64,000 nucleotides of DNA from Roseivivax lentus (GCF_900156805.1 NZ_FTOQ01000018.1:1-64000), one strand, 5' to 3'; numbered from the stretch's first letter, positions 34,299 to 43,823 are shown. Notes: generated by a model not told the origin, from the letters alone. Program-made: numbers and translations.

Positions 34299-35045
34299 AT
34301 GTTTCCGATCCGCGATCACAATCCCTCCGGCCGGACGCCCTTCGTCACCTACGGGCTCATCGCGGTCAACGTGCTGATCTTCATCGGCTATTACGGGCTG
34401 TTCTCGAATCCCCAGATGCTCAACATGTTCTTCTGGGACTGGGCGCTGATCCCCGCGCGGGTCAGCCAGGGCGACGGGGCGGCGGGTTTCGTCACCTCGA
34501 TGTTCCTGCATGGCGGGATCATGCACCTTCTGGGCAACATGCTGTTCCTGTTCATCTTCGGCGACAATGTCGAGGACGAGATGGGGCATCTGGGCTACCT
34601 CGTCTTCTACCTCGCCTCGGGCCTCGCGGCGGGGCTTGCGCAATACATCACCGCCCCGTTCAGCCCGGTGCCGATGGTGGGCGCCTCGGGGGCGATCGCG
34701 GGCGTCATGGGGGCCTACCTGCTGCTCTTCCCAAGGGCCGAGGTGGATATCCTCGTGATCCTCGTGATCATCTTCAAGATCATCACCATTCCCGCCTGGA
34801 TCATGCTGGCGCTGTGGCTCGGCATGCAGTTCCTCGGCGGGTTCGGCACCGCGGCGGATGGCGGCGGGGTGGCGTATTGGGCCCATGCCGGGGGCTTCGT
34901 CATCGGCCTGATCCTGGCGCTGCCGCTGTGGTTGCGGCGGGGCGGCCCGGCCTTCTGGCGCCGCACCCGCGGCCACCCGCCGCATCCCGTGGCGCGGTAC
35001 GAATTCAAGCGCACCAACGTGCCGAAAGTCCGGAGACGCCGATGA
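34299..35045 (+). CDS. Rhomboid-family intramembrane serine protease
   Basis: A 248-residue membrane protein with about six helices. The catalytic serine is in GASGAIAGVMGAYL (G-x-S-G) and the histidine in YWAHAGGFVIG, with the HGGIMHLLGNMLFL helix carrying the H-x-x-x-N motif of the rhomboid oxyanion site. It cleaves membrane proteins within the bilayer. Its stop overlaps the start of the GFA-like gene by four bases (ATGA). Confidence 0.92.
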   Translation: MFPIRDHNPSGRTPFVTYGLIAVNVLIFIGYYGLFSNPQMLNMFFWDWALIPARVSQGDGAAGFVTSMFLHGGIMHLLGNMLFLFIFGDNVEDEMGHLGYLVFYLASGLAAGLAQYITAPFSPVPMVGASGAIAGVMGAYLLLFPRAEVDILVILVIIFKIITIPAWIMLALWLGMQFLGGFGTAADGGGVAYWAHAGGFVIGLILALPLWLRRGGPAFWRRTRGHPPHPVARYEFKRTNVPKVRRRR

Positions 35046-35410
35046 CCGATCCCGTGAACGTGACCTGCCATTGCGGCGCCGTGGCGCTGCGCGTGACGCT
35101 GTCGCAGGGCCTCGAGACCGCGCGCCGCTGCGATTGTTCCTATTGCCGCCGCCGCGGGGCGCCCATGCTCTCGGCCCGGCTCGCTGATCTGGAGGTTGTG
35201 CGGGGCAAGGACGCCCTCAGCCTCTACCAGTTCGGAACCGGCGTCGCGGCGCATTATTTCTGCGGCACCTGCGGCATCTACATGTATCACCGCCGCCGTT
35301 CGGATCCGAGCGAGTACGGCATCAACATGGGGGCGATCGAGGGCGTGAACCCGGCGGAGCACGAACCCATCGCCTGGAACGACGGGTTGAACCATCCGGC
35401 CGACCGGTGA
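35042..35410 (+). CDS. GFA/CENP-V family zinc protein
   Basis: A 122-residue protein with the seven-cysteine zinc pattern of the glutathione-dependent formaldehyde-activating family: CHCGAV (C-x-C), CDCSYCRRRG (C-x-x-C) and FCGTCGIYMYH (C-x-x-C). Small family members may bind S-hydroxymethyl-glutathione or related adducts. It is coupled by a four-base overlap to the rhomboid gene. Confidence 0.88.
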   Translation: MTDPVNVTCHCGAVALRVTLSQGLETARRCDCSYCRRRGAPMLSARLADLEVVRGKDALSLYQFGTGVAAHYFCGTCGIYMYHRRRSDPSEYGINMGAIEGVNPAEHEPIAWNDGLNHPADR

Positions 35411-35417
35411 GACCCGG

Positions 35418-36209
35418 TCAGACCTCGCGGATGATCCGCGCGAACTGGTCGTAGAGATTGCTGTTGCCGCAGAGGATCGCGCCGGTCTCGAGCGGGTCCT
35501 GCCCCTCGCGGATGCCGCCTACCAGCGCGCCCGCTTCGAGCGCGAGAAGCGAGCCCGCGGCGATGGCGCCGATCTGCAGCTCGCGTTCCCAATAGCCGTC
35601 GATCCGGCCCGCGGCGACGTAAGCCAGATCGAGCGCCGCACAGCCCCATTGCCGCATGCCGCCCGTGGCGGGCATCAGCTTGGCGAGGTCCTTCAGGGTG
35701 GCGGGCAGCGTGTGCTTGGCCCCCGAGGGCACGCCGGTGGCAAAGAGCGCCTCGTGCAGGCGCGAGCGGGCCGAGACGCGCATCCGCTTGTTGTCGTTGA
35801 GCCAGGCGCCCGCGCCCTTCTCGGCGTAGAACAATTCGTCCTTGGCGGGGTCGAAGACCACGGCGGCGATGATCTTGCCCTTGTGCTCGAGCGCGATGGA
35901 GATGGCGAAATGCGGCAGCGCGTGCTGGAAGTTGGCCGTGCCGTCCAGCGGATCGACGATCCAGCGCCGGGTCGGGTCCTCGCCCGCGATCTCCTCCTGG
36001 CCCTTGGCGTGATAGCCGTAGGTGCCGCGCGCCGAGGTCAGTTCCTCGCGCAGGATCTTGCCCGCTGCGAGATCCGCCCGGCTGACGAAATCCGCCGCGC
36101 CCTTCATCGAGGCCTGCAGGTTCTCGATCTCGCGGAAGTCCTTCACGAGGGAGCGGCCCGCCTTGCGCGCCGCCTTGATCATGATGTTGATATTCGCGCT
36201 GCCCTGCAT
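35418..36209 (-). CDS. Inositol-monophosphatase-family protein with altered metal site
   Basis: A 263-residue SuhB-type protein. Metal-binding Glu72/Glu73 (QEEIAGED) and the core WIVDPLDGTANF (Asp86, Asp89) are intact. In the family a third metal-binding aspartate lies in a W-D-x-A-A-G motif; here it reads IGAIAAG (residues 213-219), so the aspartate at 215 is alanine. This change usually abolishes or greatly lowers activity in related enzymes, so this protein may have a non-catalytic role as known for SuhB in transcription complexes, or may use another ligand. ATG 36209 gives the normal length. Confidence 0.82.
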   Translation of the reverse strand: MQGSANINIMIKAARKAGRSLVKDFREIENLQASMKGAADFVSRADLAAGKILREELTSARGTYGYHAKGQEEIAGEDPTRRWIVDPLDGTANFQHALPHFAISIALEHKGKIIAAVVFDPAKDELFYAEKGAGAWLNDNKRMRVSARSRLHEALFATGVPSGAKHTLPATLKDLAKLMPATGGMRQWGCAALDLAYVAAGRIDGYWERELQIGAIAAGSLLALEAGALVGGIREGQDPLETGAILCGNSNLYDQFARIIREV

Positions 36210-36281
36210 GGAACACCCGGCCTTCGATGGTGGATCAGGCCGGGGCTATACGCGGGCAGTGCCGGGATGTGAAGGGCCGCT

Positions 36282-36605
36282 TTACTGGCCGCCCATCCCC
36301 TTGATGCCTTCCGAGGAATAATCCATGCCCTTGACCCCCGCATGGTAGGTGCTTGCGCGCACGGTGCGATGGCCGCCCGCGCGGTCCACGTAAGGCCCGG
36401 CATTGGGTATGCCGCAGCAGATCTCGCCGCCGATCTGCACCGGCTGCAGGCCCGCCGGGCAATAATTGGCCACGCCGGGAAACTCGTTGTAGCGGAAATT
36501 CGAATTGGGATCGTTGTAGGTGCCGGTATAGGCGTCGCTGGCAAAGGCAGCCCCGCCCGTCAGCATCAGCGCGGCCAGGCCCAGCGCGGCGGTCTTTTTC
36601 AGCAT
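36282..36605 (-). CDS. Small exported protein, function unknown
   Basis: A 107-residue protein with a signal peptide (MLKKTAALGLAALMLTGGAAFA) followed by a small mature part with three cysteines (NYCPAG, ICCGIP), aromatic residues and a glycine-rich end. GGAG lies six bases before the ATG. No family is recognised. It has its own transcript, being preceded by a ~185-base A+T-rich gap. Confidence 0.65.
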   Translation of the reverse strand: MLKKTAALGLAALMLTGGAAFASDAYTGTYNDPNSNFRYNEFPGVANYCPAGLQPVQIGGEICCGIPNAGPYVDRAGGHRTVRASTYHAGVKGMDYSSEGIKGMGGQ

Positions 36606-36740
36606 GATCTTCTCCAGCCCCTTGGATCGAATGACAAAAGCAACAGGGAAAAGTGTGACCCGCGAGGGGGTGTTCGTCAATTTTTATCCACTGAAACGCG
36701 GCGTTTCCAAAACGTGGACAATCGGGGCCCGGGCCGGAAA

Positions 36741-36769
36741 CAAAACGCCCGACCGCAAGGGCCGGGCGT
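36741..36769 (-). terminator. Rho-independent terminator
   Basis: On the minus strand CGCCCGGCC / GGTCGGGCG stem followed by TTTTGTTT, directly after the outer-membrane protein gene at 36792. Confidence 0.8.
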
Positions 36770-36791
36770 CTTGCAACCGATCGCGTCGCGA

Positions 36792-37400
36792 TCAGAAGCG
36801 GTAGTTGAGCGACACGTTCGCGGTCGTCGCCTCGACATCCACGTCGTTATCGAACTCGTTGAACTCGTGATACAGGACCTCGGTGCCGACGGTCACGTTC
36901 TCCTGCAGGAAGACCTCGTAGCCGACGCCCGCGAAGTAGCCGCCGGAATCGCCGATATCGAGATCGTCGTCCTCGGTCGTGGCATGGGCGTAGCCGCCGG
37001 TGCCGTAGAAGAAGTTGCGGCCGGAATCGACGCCGACACGGCCACCCACGCGCAGGATGTTGTCGAGCGTTGCCGCCCCGTCGAGGTCGATGTCGCCTTC
37101 GTCATATTGCAGACCGACACCACCGATCACGTTGCCGCCGAGGCGGAAATCGTAGTTGCCGCGCACACCGATGGTGCCGCCCTCTTCGACGATGTCGCCG
37201 TCTTCGACATCGATGCCGTTATAGCCGAGCTGCACACCGACCGAGGGGCCGGTGAAGTCGTAGATCGGTGCGGCGGGCGCCGGCGGCACCGCGGCCATGG
37301 GCGCGGGATCGGCGGGCGTGGGCGCGGGGTTGCCTGCAAAGCCCGCGGTTGCGGTTGCGGCGATCAGCGCCGCGGCGGCGGTCATGGTCTTGGTCATCAT
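36792..37400 (-). CDS. Outer-membrane beta-barrel protein
   Basis: A 202-residue protein with a signal peptide (1-22), a proline/alanine linker (23-45) and a beta-barrel of about eight strands: alternating strands with acidic loops such as GIDVEDGDIVEEG and ATTEDDDLDIGDSG, ending in NVSLNYRF with the C-terminal phenylalanine used for barrel insertion. It resembles the small OmpW/opacity-type porin-like proteins of Rhodobacteraceae. The start could be ATG 37400 or 37397. A terminator follows at 36741-36769. Confidence 0.85.
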   Translation of the reverse strand: MMTKTMTAAAALIAATATAGFAGNPAPTPADPAPMAAVPPAPAAPIYDFTGPSVGVQLGYNGIDVEDGDIVEEGGTIGVRGNYDFRLGGNVIGGVGLQYDEGDIDLDGAATLDNILRVGGRVGVDSGRNFFYGTGGYAHATTEDDDLDIGDSGGYFAGVGYEVFLQENVTVGTEVLYHEFNEFDNDVDVEATTANVSLNYRF

Positions 37401-37618
37401 AATTCTGCTCCGTTCTTTGGTTCGGAAGTCATGCCGTCCCCGTGCGGGGCGACAGGGCAGAAATGGGGACGATCGAGCCGAAGTTCCGTCACGCGCCGGT
37501 CACGAAATATTGCCGTCTCGATTAAGCAACACAGGCTGGAGTACGCTTATATTTTAGAGGCTTGCGGCGGATTTTCGCAGACGGAAAACGGGTCGTGGAA
37601 CCTGCCGCCGCGTCAGAT

Positions 37619-38011
37619 TCAGGCCTGCAGCCGCATCAGGATCGTGACCCCCGCCCAGGCGGAAAATCCGGTCAGGACCGCACCCCAGGTCGTATCGGCT
37701 GCCACCATCTGCCAGGACCAGTCGCGCATGATCGCCATGGAGGTGAACTCGTAGGTGCCGTAGGCCATCGCCCCGATGATCGCCCCGTGCAGCGCCGCGC
37801 GGCCCGGATCGCCGTCGCGGAGCGCCGGTGCCGAGACCAGGAACACGAGCCCCGCCACGTAGAGCAGGTAGAACCCCGCCGCAGCACCCAGCATCGGGCT
37901 GTCGCGCATGAGATCGCCCAGATGCCGCGTGAAGAGCGGCTTCATCACGAAGGTGAGCATGATCGCGTCGATCACGAGGAAAATCGCGGCGGTGAGCAGA
38001 TAGAGGGTCAT
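37619..38011 (-). CDS. DUF2177 family membrane protein
   Basis: A 130-residue protein with four membrane helices (about 3-22, 45-64, 72-92, 106-127) and conserved polar residues at helix ends (FTRHLGDLM, AYGTYEFTSMA, DTTWGAVLTG) characteristic of the DUF2177 family. Function is unknown. Confidence 0.85.
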   Translation of the reverse strand: MTLYLLTAAIFLVIDAIMLTFVMKPLFTRHLGDLMRDSPMLGAAAGFYLLYVAGLVFLVSAPALRDGDPGRAALHGAIIGAMAYGTYEFTSMAIMRDWSWQMVAADTTWGAVLTGFSAWAGVTILMRLQA

Positions 38012-38243
38012 GGCGGGGCTTTCATTGGGTACGCCGCATGAGCTAGCCCGTTTCTCTGCGCTCTCTAGGCATGGCAGGACGCCATCCCCCTCGGCCTCCA
38101 AGCGCGCGGCGGTCGTTCGCCACGCTTTCGTCAAGAGCCCGCGGACGCCGCATCGGATGGGCGCTGTCCGGGGCGCGACACGCGCCGCGGTTCGTCGGCA
38201 AGCGCATGTCGCGCGGAGCAGCAATCCGACTGATCCTGAGGGG

Positions 38244-38711
38244 TTATTCGAGCGTCATCTCGCCCGTGACGATATTGGTGTAATCCGCGCCTTGGCCGCC
38301 GCCGTTGAAGGTGCCGGACCCTTGGGCATTCGCCCATTTTCCGGTGCCGCCCATGACCTCCCAAACGCCCTGGGTGCGCCCCTCGGACATGCCCTGGGCT
38401 GTCCATGACATGGCGACCATGTCCCCGTCTGCGTCCGTGTAATGGCAATTGCCGCCGCCCGACACGACGCCTTGGTCGATCACCATGGTTCCCCAGCAGG
38501 GTCCGGTCGCGCTGGCCATCGGACTGTCGGGATCGTCGGTCTCGAACCGCGAATATTCGGAGCTGACCTTCACGAGTACGAGGCCGTCATGGATGGGCAT
38601 GACCTCGCTCGAACTGACACCGTAGCCGGTGCCGCCGGAATCGAAGGCGGTCGCGGCGACCGGACAGAGTGCAAGGGCAAGACCCGCGGAAATTCTGGCA
38701 AGAAAATACAT
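38244..38711 (-). CDS. Exported protein, function unknown
   Basis: A 155-residue protein with a signal peptide (1-22, ATA-FD) and a mature part predicted to be all beta: repeated glycine-rich strands (GTGKWANAQGSGTFNGGG) and two cysteines (GPCWGTM, GNCHYTD). GGAGGA ten bases before ATG 38711 supports the start. The strand pattern resembles small allene-oxide-cyclase-like barrels, but no confident family call can be made. Confidence 0.65.
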   Translation of the reverse strand: MYFLARISAGLALALCPVAATAFDSGGTGYGVSSSEVMPIHDGLVLVKVSSEYSRFETDDPDSPMASATGPCWGTMVIDQGVVSGGGNCHYTDADGDMVAMSWTAQGMSEGRTQGVWEVMGGTGKWANAQGSGTFNGGGQGADYTNIVTGEMTLE

Positions 38712-38937
38712 GAAAAGTTCCTCCAATAATCCTTCGCAACCAGCGCGACGGTGGGCGGAGCTTAACATAAATCGGGCGCTCATGCCCTCGGAATGGGCAA
38801 GCGGAGGGATGCGGGTCCCGGATCGTCGATGCGTGGGAGTATCACCGAAAACGGCCTTGGCCGTGTCCAGCCCGCAGCGCGCCATCCCGACACGCTGCCC
38901 GAAGGCAGGTGCGCAGGGGGGCGACGCGGGCGCGCCG

Positions 38938-39846
38938 TTATCCCTCGATTACCCCCATGAACTCCCGCCATTCGCCCTTGGACATGCCGGAATTTTCCTG
39001 CGTCACCTCTTCGCCCTTCAGCATGCGCCGCACGCATTCCAAGGCGCCCGAGGACAGGGTCGCGCCGCCCATGCGGTAATCCTCGAACGCCTTGTAGGCA
39101 AACGGCACCCAGTCGCGCACGACCTCGCAGAGGGCCTCGGCATAGACCCGGATCTCGTATTGCGCATGGGCGTCCGCGCGCAGGCGCAGGAAGTGCAGGA
39201 GGTTGTGCAGATCCACCTTCCAGTACCATTGCGTGTAGATGTTGGCGGGCAGGTTCATCCGGGCCAGCTCCCGCGCGAGGCCCTGCTGGCCCACGTCCGA
39301 GATCATCTCCTCGTAATGGTCATAGGCGCGCATCGCGTCGTCGCGCAGGTAGCGCAGCACGCGGTCGGCTTCCTCGCCCGAAAGCGCCTCGCCCCGGCCC
39401 TGGTTGTTGACCACCGATTGCGCCGCGAGGTGTTCCGGCGCGGGGATGTAGAATTCCCGGTCGAGGATCGAGTAGCGCGCGGAATATTCGTTCACGTTGG
39501 CGGTCCGGTGCCGGATCCATTGCCGCGCGACGAAGACCGGCAGCTTCACATGCAGCTTGATCTCGCACATCTCGAAGGGCGTCGAGTGCCAGTGGCGCAT
39601 CAGATAGCGGATCAGGCCCTCGTCGTTCGACACGGCCTTGGTGCCTTTGCCGTAGGAGACGCGGGCGGCCTGGGTGATCGCCGCATCGTCGCCCATGTAG
39701 TCGATGACCCGGATGAAGCCGTGATCGAGCACCGGGATCGCGGTGTAGAGATGCTGCTCCATGCCCGGAGCCGTGGCGCGCAGCGTGGTGGTGCCGGATG
39801 CGCGCTGCGCGTCGATCTCGGATTGTTGCTCGGGGGTCAGGGTCAT
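38938..39846 (-). CDS. thyX: Flavin-dependent thymidylate synthase
   Basis: A 302-residue ThyX, longer than the usual ~230-260 because of an N-terminal extension. It makes dTMP from dUMP with methylene-tetrahydrofolate and NADPH. The ThyX motif is [17 protein letters not shown], the substrate-binding arginine lies in that block, and [20 protein letters not shown] is the conserved C-terminal segment. ATG 39846 starts the frame; the surface-lipoprotein gene is divergent, with 198 bases between. Confidence 0.95.
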   Translation of the reverse strand: MTLTPEQQSEIDAQRASGTTTLRATAPGMEQHLYTAIPVLDHGFIRVIDYMGDDAAITQAARVSYGKGTKAVSNDEGLIRYLMRHWHSTPFEMCEIKLHVKLPVFVARQWIRHRTANVNEYSARYSILDREFYIPAPEHLAAQSVVNNQGRGEALSGEEADRVLRYLRDDAMRAYDHYEEMISDVGQQGLARELARMNLPANIYTQWYWKVDLHNLLHFLRLRADAHAQYEIRVYAEALCEVVRDWVPFAYKAFEDYRMGGATLSSGALECVRRMLKGEEVTQENSGMSKGEWREFMGVIEG

Positions 39847-40044
39847 GGGGCCGCCTCGCCGCTAAATGAATCGGTCAGGACAATATCTTGCAGAAAGCGG
39901 AGTCAAAAACCACCACATACAGTCATGCAAATCCGCCGCACTTGGCCTGCCTTCTGCTCCGGCGCGGCGCGGCGCGGTTGACTTGGCGGGTCATTACCGG
40001 AACCCTTTGCGGCAAAACGATAAACATAGTTCGAGGCAGGACAC

Positions 40045-41136
40045 ATGACCCGCATTCTTGCAATTCTTATCGCGTTAGCGATGCTTTCCGCGTGCGAATC
40101 CGGCAGCGGCAGCAACCCAATTACGCGCGGCGCGGACACCGACGAAGAACCCGATACCGGCGGCGGTGGCGGCGATGAAGAGACCCCGGGCGAAGGTCCC
40201 GGCGATCCCATCGACAGCGACCGCGAGCTGCCCCCCGGCACTGAAAGCCCGAGCCCCGCGACCGGCATCTTCCGCAAGGAAGCCCTGGACGTGGACGAGG
40301 GTAACGGCTTTGCCCGTAATATCGAATACCGCGCCGCCGACGACACGTTCTTCGTAGATGGGCTCGCCTTCGACGGAAACCAGCCGGAAGGCGAGGCCTT
40401 CGCCCGCTCGACCCCCGGCTCGCTGCGGCCCAGCTTCGCGCTTTACGAAGCCCCGCTCACCCATCCCGATTTTCTCGACAACGACCCGATCAGCCAGTTC
40501 GAACACCGCGCCCTTTATGGCGTGAGTGGCAGCGGCGACGTGGAATTTGCGATCGTCCGCACCGGAGCCTATATCGGCTATGGTTTCGGCGGCTGGGTCT
40601 ACCAGCGCAACGGCACCGTGACCCTTCCGACCGAGGGTCAGGCCAGCTATTCCGGCGATTACGGCGCGATCCGCGATTTCGACGGCCGAGGCGGGCTGGA
40701 ATACGCGTCGGGTGACATGGTTGTCGATATCGACTTCAATGGCTTCCGGGGGAATTGCTCGGGCGAGGCCTGCGCCAATGCCGTGCGCGGCTATGTGCTC
40801 AACCGGAGCATCTTCGACACGGCGGGCAACGACATTACGTCCGACTACATCGACGCCATCAACGACGACAAGGGCACGACGCTGACCGAGCTGCCGGTCC
40901 TGCGCTTCAGGATCGGGCCGGGCGTGGCCGACGAAAACGGCGAGCTGACCGGCGAGGCGTTCAACACCGTCGATGGCGACGAATTCATGACCGGTAACTA
41001 TTACGCGGTCATGTCCGGTGACCATACCGCTGCCCCGGGAGGCGAGATCGTCGGGGTGATCGTGGTCGAGGGCCTCGACCCGCGCGGGACCAACATCACT
41101 GTGCGCGAAACCGGCGGCTTCATCGTGTCGCGGTAA
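40045..41136 (+). CDS. Surface lipoprotein with TbpB-like barrel (Slam substrate)
   Basis: A 363-residue lipoprotein: lipobox LSAC with cysteine 17, an acidic glycine-rich linker (about 18-70), and a beta-rich C-terminal domain with LPTEGQASYSGDYGAIRDF, GDMVVDIDFNGF and, near the end, a strand block GGEIVGVIVVEG. That strand order (P-x-G-x-A-x-Y-x-G, then a short barrel) is the transferrin-binding-protein-B-like barrel found in cargo of Slam translocators. It is followed six bases later by a Slam-type gene, so its likely place is the outer face of the outer membrane. Its ligand is unknown. Confidence 0.7.
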   Translation: MTRILAILIALAMLSACESGSGSNPITRGADTDEEPDTGGGGGDEETPGEGPGDPIDSDRELPPGTESPSPATGIFRKEALDVDEGNGFARNIEYRAADDTFFVDGLAFDGNQPEGEAFARSTPGSLRPSFALYEAPLTHPDFLDNDPISQFEHRALYGVSGSGDVEFAIVRTGAYIGYGFGGWVYQRNGTVTLPTEGQASYSGDYGAIRDFDGRGGLEYASGDMVVDIDFNGFRGNCSGEACANAVRGYVLNRSIFDTAGNDITSDYIDAINDDKGTTLTELPVLRFRIGPGVADENGELTGEAFNTVDGDEFMTGNYYAVMSGDHTAAPGGEIVGVIVVEGLDPRGTNITVRETGGFIVSR

Positions 41137-41141
41137 GCCCG

Positions 41142-42524
41142 GTGCTGACGAAGCTTAGCCTAATCGGCGCGCTCGGAGCCGCTGTCCTGACCTCGGGCCT
41201 GGTGGTAAGCCAGCCAGAGGCGGCGCGCGCCCAGGGCGTTACGCTCTCGCCGGAAGAGATGCTGCTCGTGGCGAGCCGCGATCTCGAGGCCGGGATCGCC
41301 GGCCGGGCTATCGTGCTGTTGGACGCCCTCTTGCAGCGCGACCCCGAGGACGTCGACGCGCTCATCCTCAAATCCCGCGCAACACGCGACATCCGCCGCT
41401 TCGACGAGGCGCGCGATGCGGCGGCGCGGGCCTGGGAGCATGCCGGCGACGACCACGAGCGGTTCGCCGCGGCGATGTCAATGGCGCAGGCGCTCGCCTC
41501 AGACGGTAAGCGCACGCGGGCGCAGTTCTGGCTACGGCGCGCAGCGCATATCGCGCCCGATCCCAGGCTCGAAAACCTCGCCATGCGCGACTTTCGCTAT
41601 GTGAGGAAGCGCAATCCCTGGGAGACGAATTTCACCTTCGCAATCACTCCCAACACCAACATCAACGGCGGGTCGACGAGCGAGACCATCACCGTCTACG
41701 ACCTGCCCTTCAAATTTATCCTAGAAGGTGAAGCGCGTGCGCTTTCTGGGATCGAATATGCCGCCGGCATCGCAACGGCATACCGCTTCGCTGAGACCGA
41801 GCGCCGCCGCAGCCGGGTGAAGTTGGAAGCCGTCCACAAGACCTACAGCCTGTCCGACGAGGCCCAGGACATCGCGCCCGACGCTAAAGGGTCGGATTAC
41901 GACCAAACCACTCTTGCCGCCGGGCTTATGCAGGACTGGCTAACAGCCGACCACCGGCTGGAGTTGGGGTTCGATCTCGGGATGAGCCACACGATCCTTG
42001 CAGGCGAACCTCTCGAAAACGCGGCGCGCGGCGCGGTGAGGGCGCAATATGCGCTCAGCCCGGACACAGAGGCCGCGCTGAGTCTGTCGCAGGAATGGCA
42101 GACCGGCCTCGGAGATCGCTCTGACGCGGTGCGCCTTCAGGCCACGCTGGGCCTCGAGACGCGCCTCGCCGGAATGCCAATCGCGCTTTCCTATACCCGG
42201 AACGAGAGCCGCTCCGACGCAGTCTACCTAGATTACGATGAGGATCGGATCGCGCTCGACTTGGCCTGGCCGACCCCGGTTTACGGCAGTGAGATCGCCT
42301 TGGGAATTTTCGGAGCCGACCGGCATTACGACGCGACGACCATCACTTTCGGCGATCGTGACGACGCCACACTTGGGGCGGCGCTGACGGTTGTTCTGGA
42401 AGCGGTCGACTATTACGGATTCGTTCCAAGCGTGACGATCAGCCATAAGGACGTGGCCTCGAATGTCGATCTTTACGACAGCTCCGAGACCGGCCTTAGC
42501 ATCGATATCAGATCGCGGTTCTGA
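41142..42524 (+). CDS. Slam-type outer-membrane translocator (TPR + DUF560 barrel)
   Basis: A 460-residue protein with a signal peptide (about 1-31), a periplasmic TPR-like helical part (about 35-150) and a beta-barrel (about 155-460) of alternating amphipathic strands ending in LSIDIRSRF with terminal phenylalanine. This matches the surface lipoprotein assembly modulator family (DUF560), which moves specific lipoproteins across the outer membrane (type XI secretion). The start is GTG 41142 with a weak ribosome-binding site, so it is probably translated by coupling to the upstream lipoprotein gene. It should export that protein. Confidence 0.75.
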   Translation: MLTKLSLIGALGAAVLTSGLVVSQPEAARAQGVTLSPEEMLLVASRDLEAGIAGRAIVLLDALLQRDPEDVDALILKSRATRDIRRFDEARDAAARAWEHAGDDHERFAAAMSMAQALASDGKRTRAQFWLRRAAHIAPDPRLENLAMRDFRYVRKRNPWETNFTFAITPNTNINGGSTSETITVYDLPFKFILEGEARALSGIEYAAGIATAYRFAETERRRSRVKLEAVHKTYSLSDEAQDIAPDAKGSDYDQTTLAAGLMQDWLTADHRLELGFDLGMSHTILAGEPLENAARGAVRAQYALSPDTEAALSLSQEWQTGLGDRSDAVRLQATLGLETRLAGMPIALSYTRNESRSDAVYLDYDEDRIALDLAWPTPVYGSEIALGIFGADRHYDATTITFGDRDDATLGAALTVVLEAVDYYGFVPSVTISHKDVASNVDLYDSSETGLSIDIRSRF

Positions 42525-42591
42525 TCTCTCGACATCTTGGGCGAGCCCCCTACCCTGTCGGACAAGCAACCCGAAGGAAGGAAGGGCATCC

Positions 42592-43026
42592 ATGTCCATC
42601 GAATATCTGCACACCATGGTCCGCGTGAAGGACCTCGAGAAATCGCTCGAATTCTACAAGCTGCTCGGCCTGAAGGAACGCATGCGCAAGGATGTGGAGG
42701 CCGGCCGCTTCACGCTGGTCTTCCTCTGCCCGCCGGATCAGGACGATGGCCGCGCCGATGTGGAGCTGACCTATAACTGGGACGGCGACGACGGCCTGCC
42801 CTCGGACAGTCGCCATTTCGGTCATCTCGCCTATCGCGTCGACGACATCTACGCCGCGTGCCAGATGCTGATGGATGCGGGCGTGACCATCAACCGCCCG
42901 CCGCGCGACGGGCACATGGCCTTCGTGCGCTCGCCCGACAACGTGTCGGTGGAGTTGCTGCAGAAGGGCGAGGCCAAGCCGCCGCGGGAGCCCTGGGCCT
43001 CGATGGAGAATACGGGCCATTGGTAA
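42592..43026 (+). CDS. gloA: Lactoylglutathione lyase (glyoxalase I)
   Basis: A 144-residue VOC-fold enzyme that turns the methylglyoxal-glutathione adduct into S-lactoylglutathione. The metal ligands are the histidine in EYLHTMVRV, glutamate in VELTYNWD, histidine in RHFGHLAYRV and glutamate in SVELLQKG; DVELTYNW and FGHLAYRVDDI are GloA hallmarks, and the short length fits the nickel-dependent bacterial type. The ATG follows GGAAGGAAGGG. The DUF1194 gene begins within its last codons. Confidence 0.92.
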   Translation: MSIEYLHTMVRVKDLEKSLEFYKLLGLKERMRKDVEAGRFTLVFLCPPDQDDGRADVELTYNWDGDDGLPSDSRHFGHLAYRVDDIYAACQMLMDAGVTINRPPRDGHMAFVRSPDNVSVELLQKGEAKPPREPWASMENTGHW

Positions 43027-43823
43027 GAGCGGCGCTCAGAACCGGGCTGGTGGCGGTCCTGCTTGCGGGCTGGCTCGCTGGCGGCGCGGCGGCCCAGGCG
43101 GCCTCCTGCCGCCTCGCCCTGGTTCTGGCGCTCGACGTCTCGAGCTCGGTCGACGAGCGGGAATACATCCTGCAGCGCGACGGCGCGGCGGCGGCCCTGG
43201 GCGATCCCGATATCCGCCGCGCGATCCTGTCGGGACCCGGGCATGTGGCGCTCGCGGTTTATGAATGGAGCGGGCGGCGCCAGAACGCGCTGGTTCTGGA
43301 CTGGACGGCGCTGCGGAGCGACGCGGATATCGACCGGGCCATCGCCACGCTGCGCGGCTTCCCGCGTTCGCAGACCCGCTTTCCGACGGCGATGGGATAC
43401 GCGCTGGGATACGGCGCCACGCTTCTGGCCAAGGGGCCGCAATGCGCGCGCCGGGTGATCGACGTCTCGGGCGACGGGATCACCAATGACGGCTTCGGGC
43501 CAGACCTCGCCTACAAGCATTTCCCCTTCCAGGGGGTGACGGTGAACGGCCTGGCCATCCTCGGGGCGGATCCGATGGTCGCCGATTACTACGAGTTCAA
43601 CGTGATGCACGGTCCGAACGCCTTCGTCGAACTCTCCGAAGGGTACGAGGGCTATCGCCGGGCCATGACCCGCAAGCTGTTCCGCGAGATCAGCAACATG
43701 GTCGTGGGCGACCTGGCGCCCCTGCCCGCCCCGGTCTCGTCAAGTCCGGCGCAGGCGGCGGGGACCGATGGTCCGGGCCGAAATGCGGGCGATGGCGCTG
43801 CGGGGGCGACCCCGCCGGGCTGA
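43020..43823 (+). CDS. DUF1194 von Willebrand A-like secreted protein
   Basis: A 267-residue protein with a signal peptide and a von Willebrand factor A-type domain. The metal-binding (MIDAS) motif is LDVSSSVD, and RRVIDVSGDGITNDG is the second conserved DUF1194 block. The start is probably TTG 43020, overlapping the end of gloA by seven bases and placed after GGAG at a somewhat long distance. It likely binds protein partners outside the membrane. A proline/serine-rich tail (about 235-267) is disordered. Confidence 0.8.
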   Translation: MVRAALRTGLVAVLLAGWLAGGAAAQAASCRLALVLALDVSSSVDEREYILQRDGAAAALGDPDIRRAILSGPGHVALAVYEWSGRRQNALVLDWTALRSDADIDRAIATLRGFPRSQTRFPTAMGYALGYGATLLAKGPQCARRVIDVSGDGITNDGFGPDLAYKHFPFQGVTVNGLAILGADPMVADYYEFNVMHGPNAFVELSEGYEGYRRAMTRKLFREISNMVVGDLAPLPAPVSSSPAQAAGTDGPGRNAGDGAAGATPPG

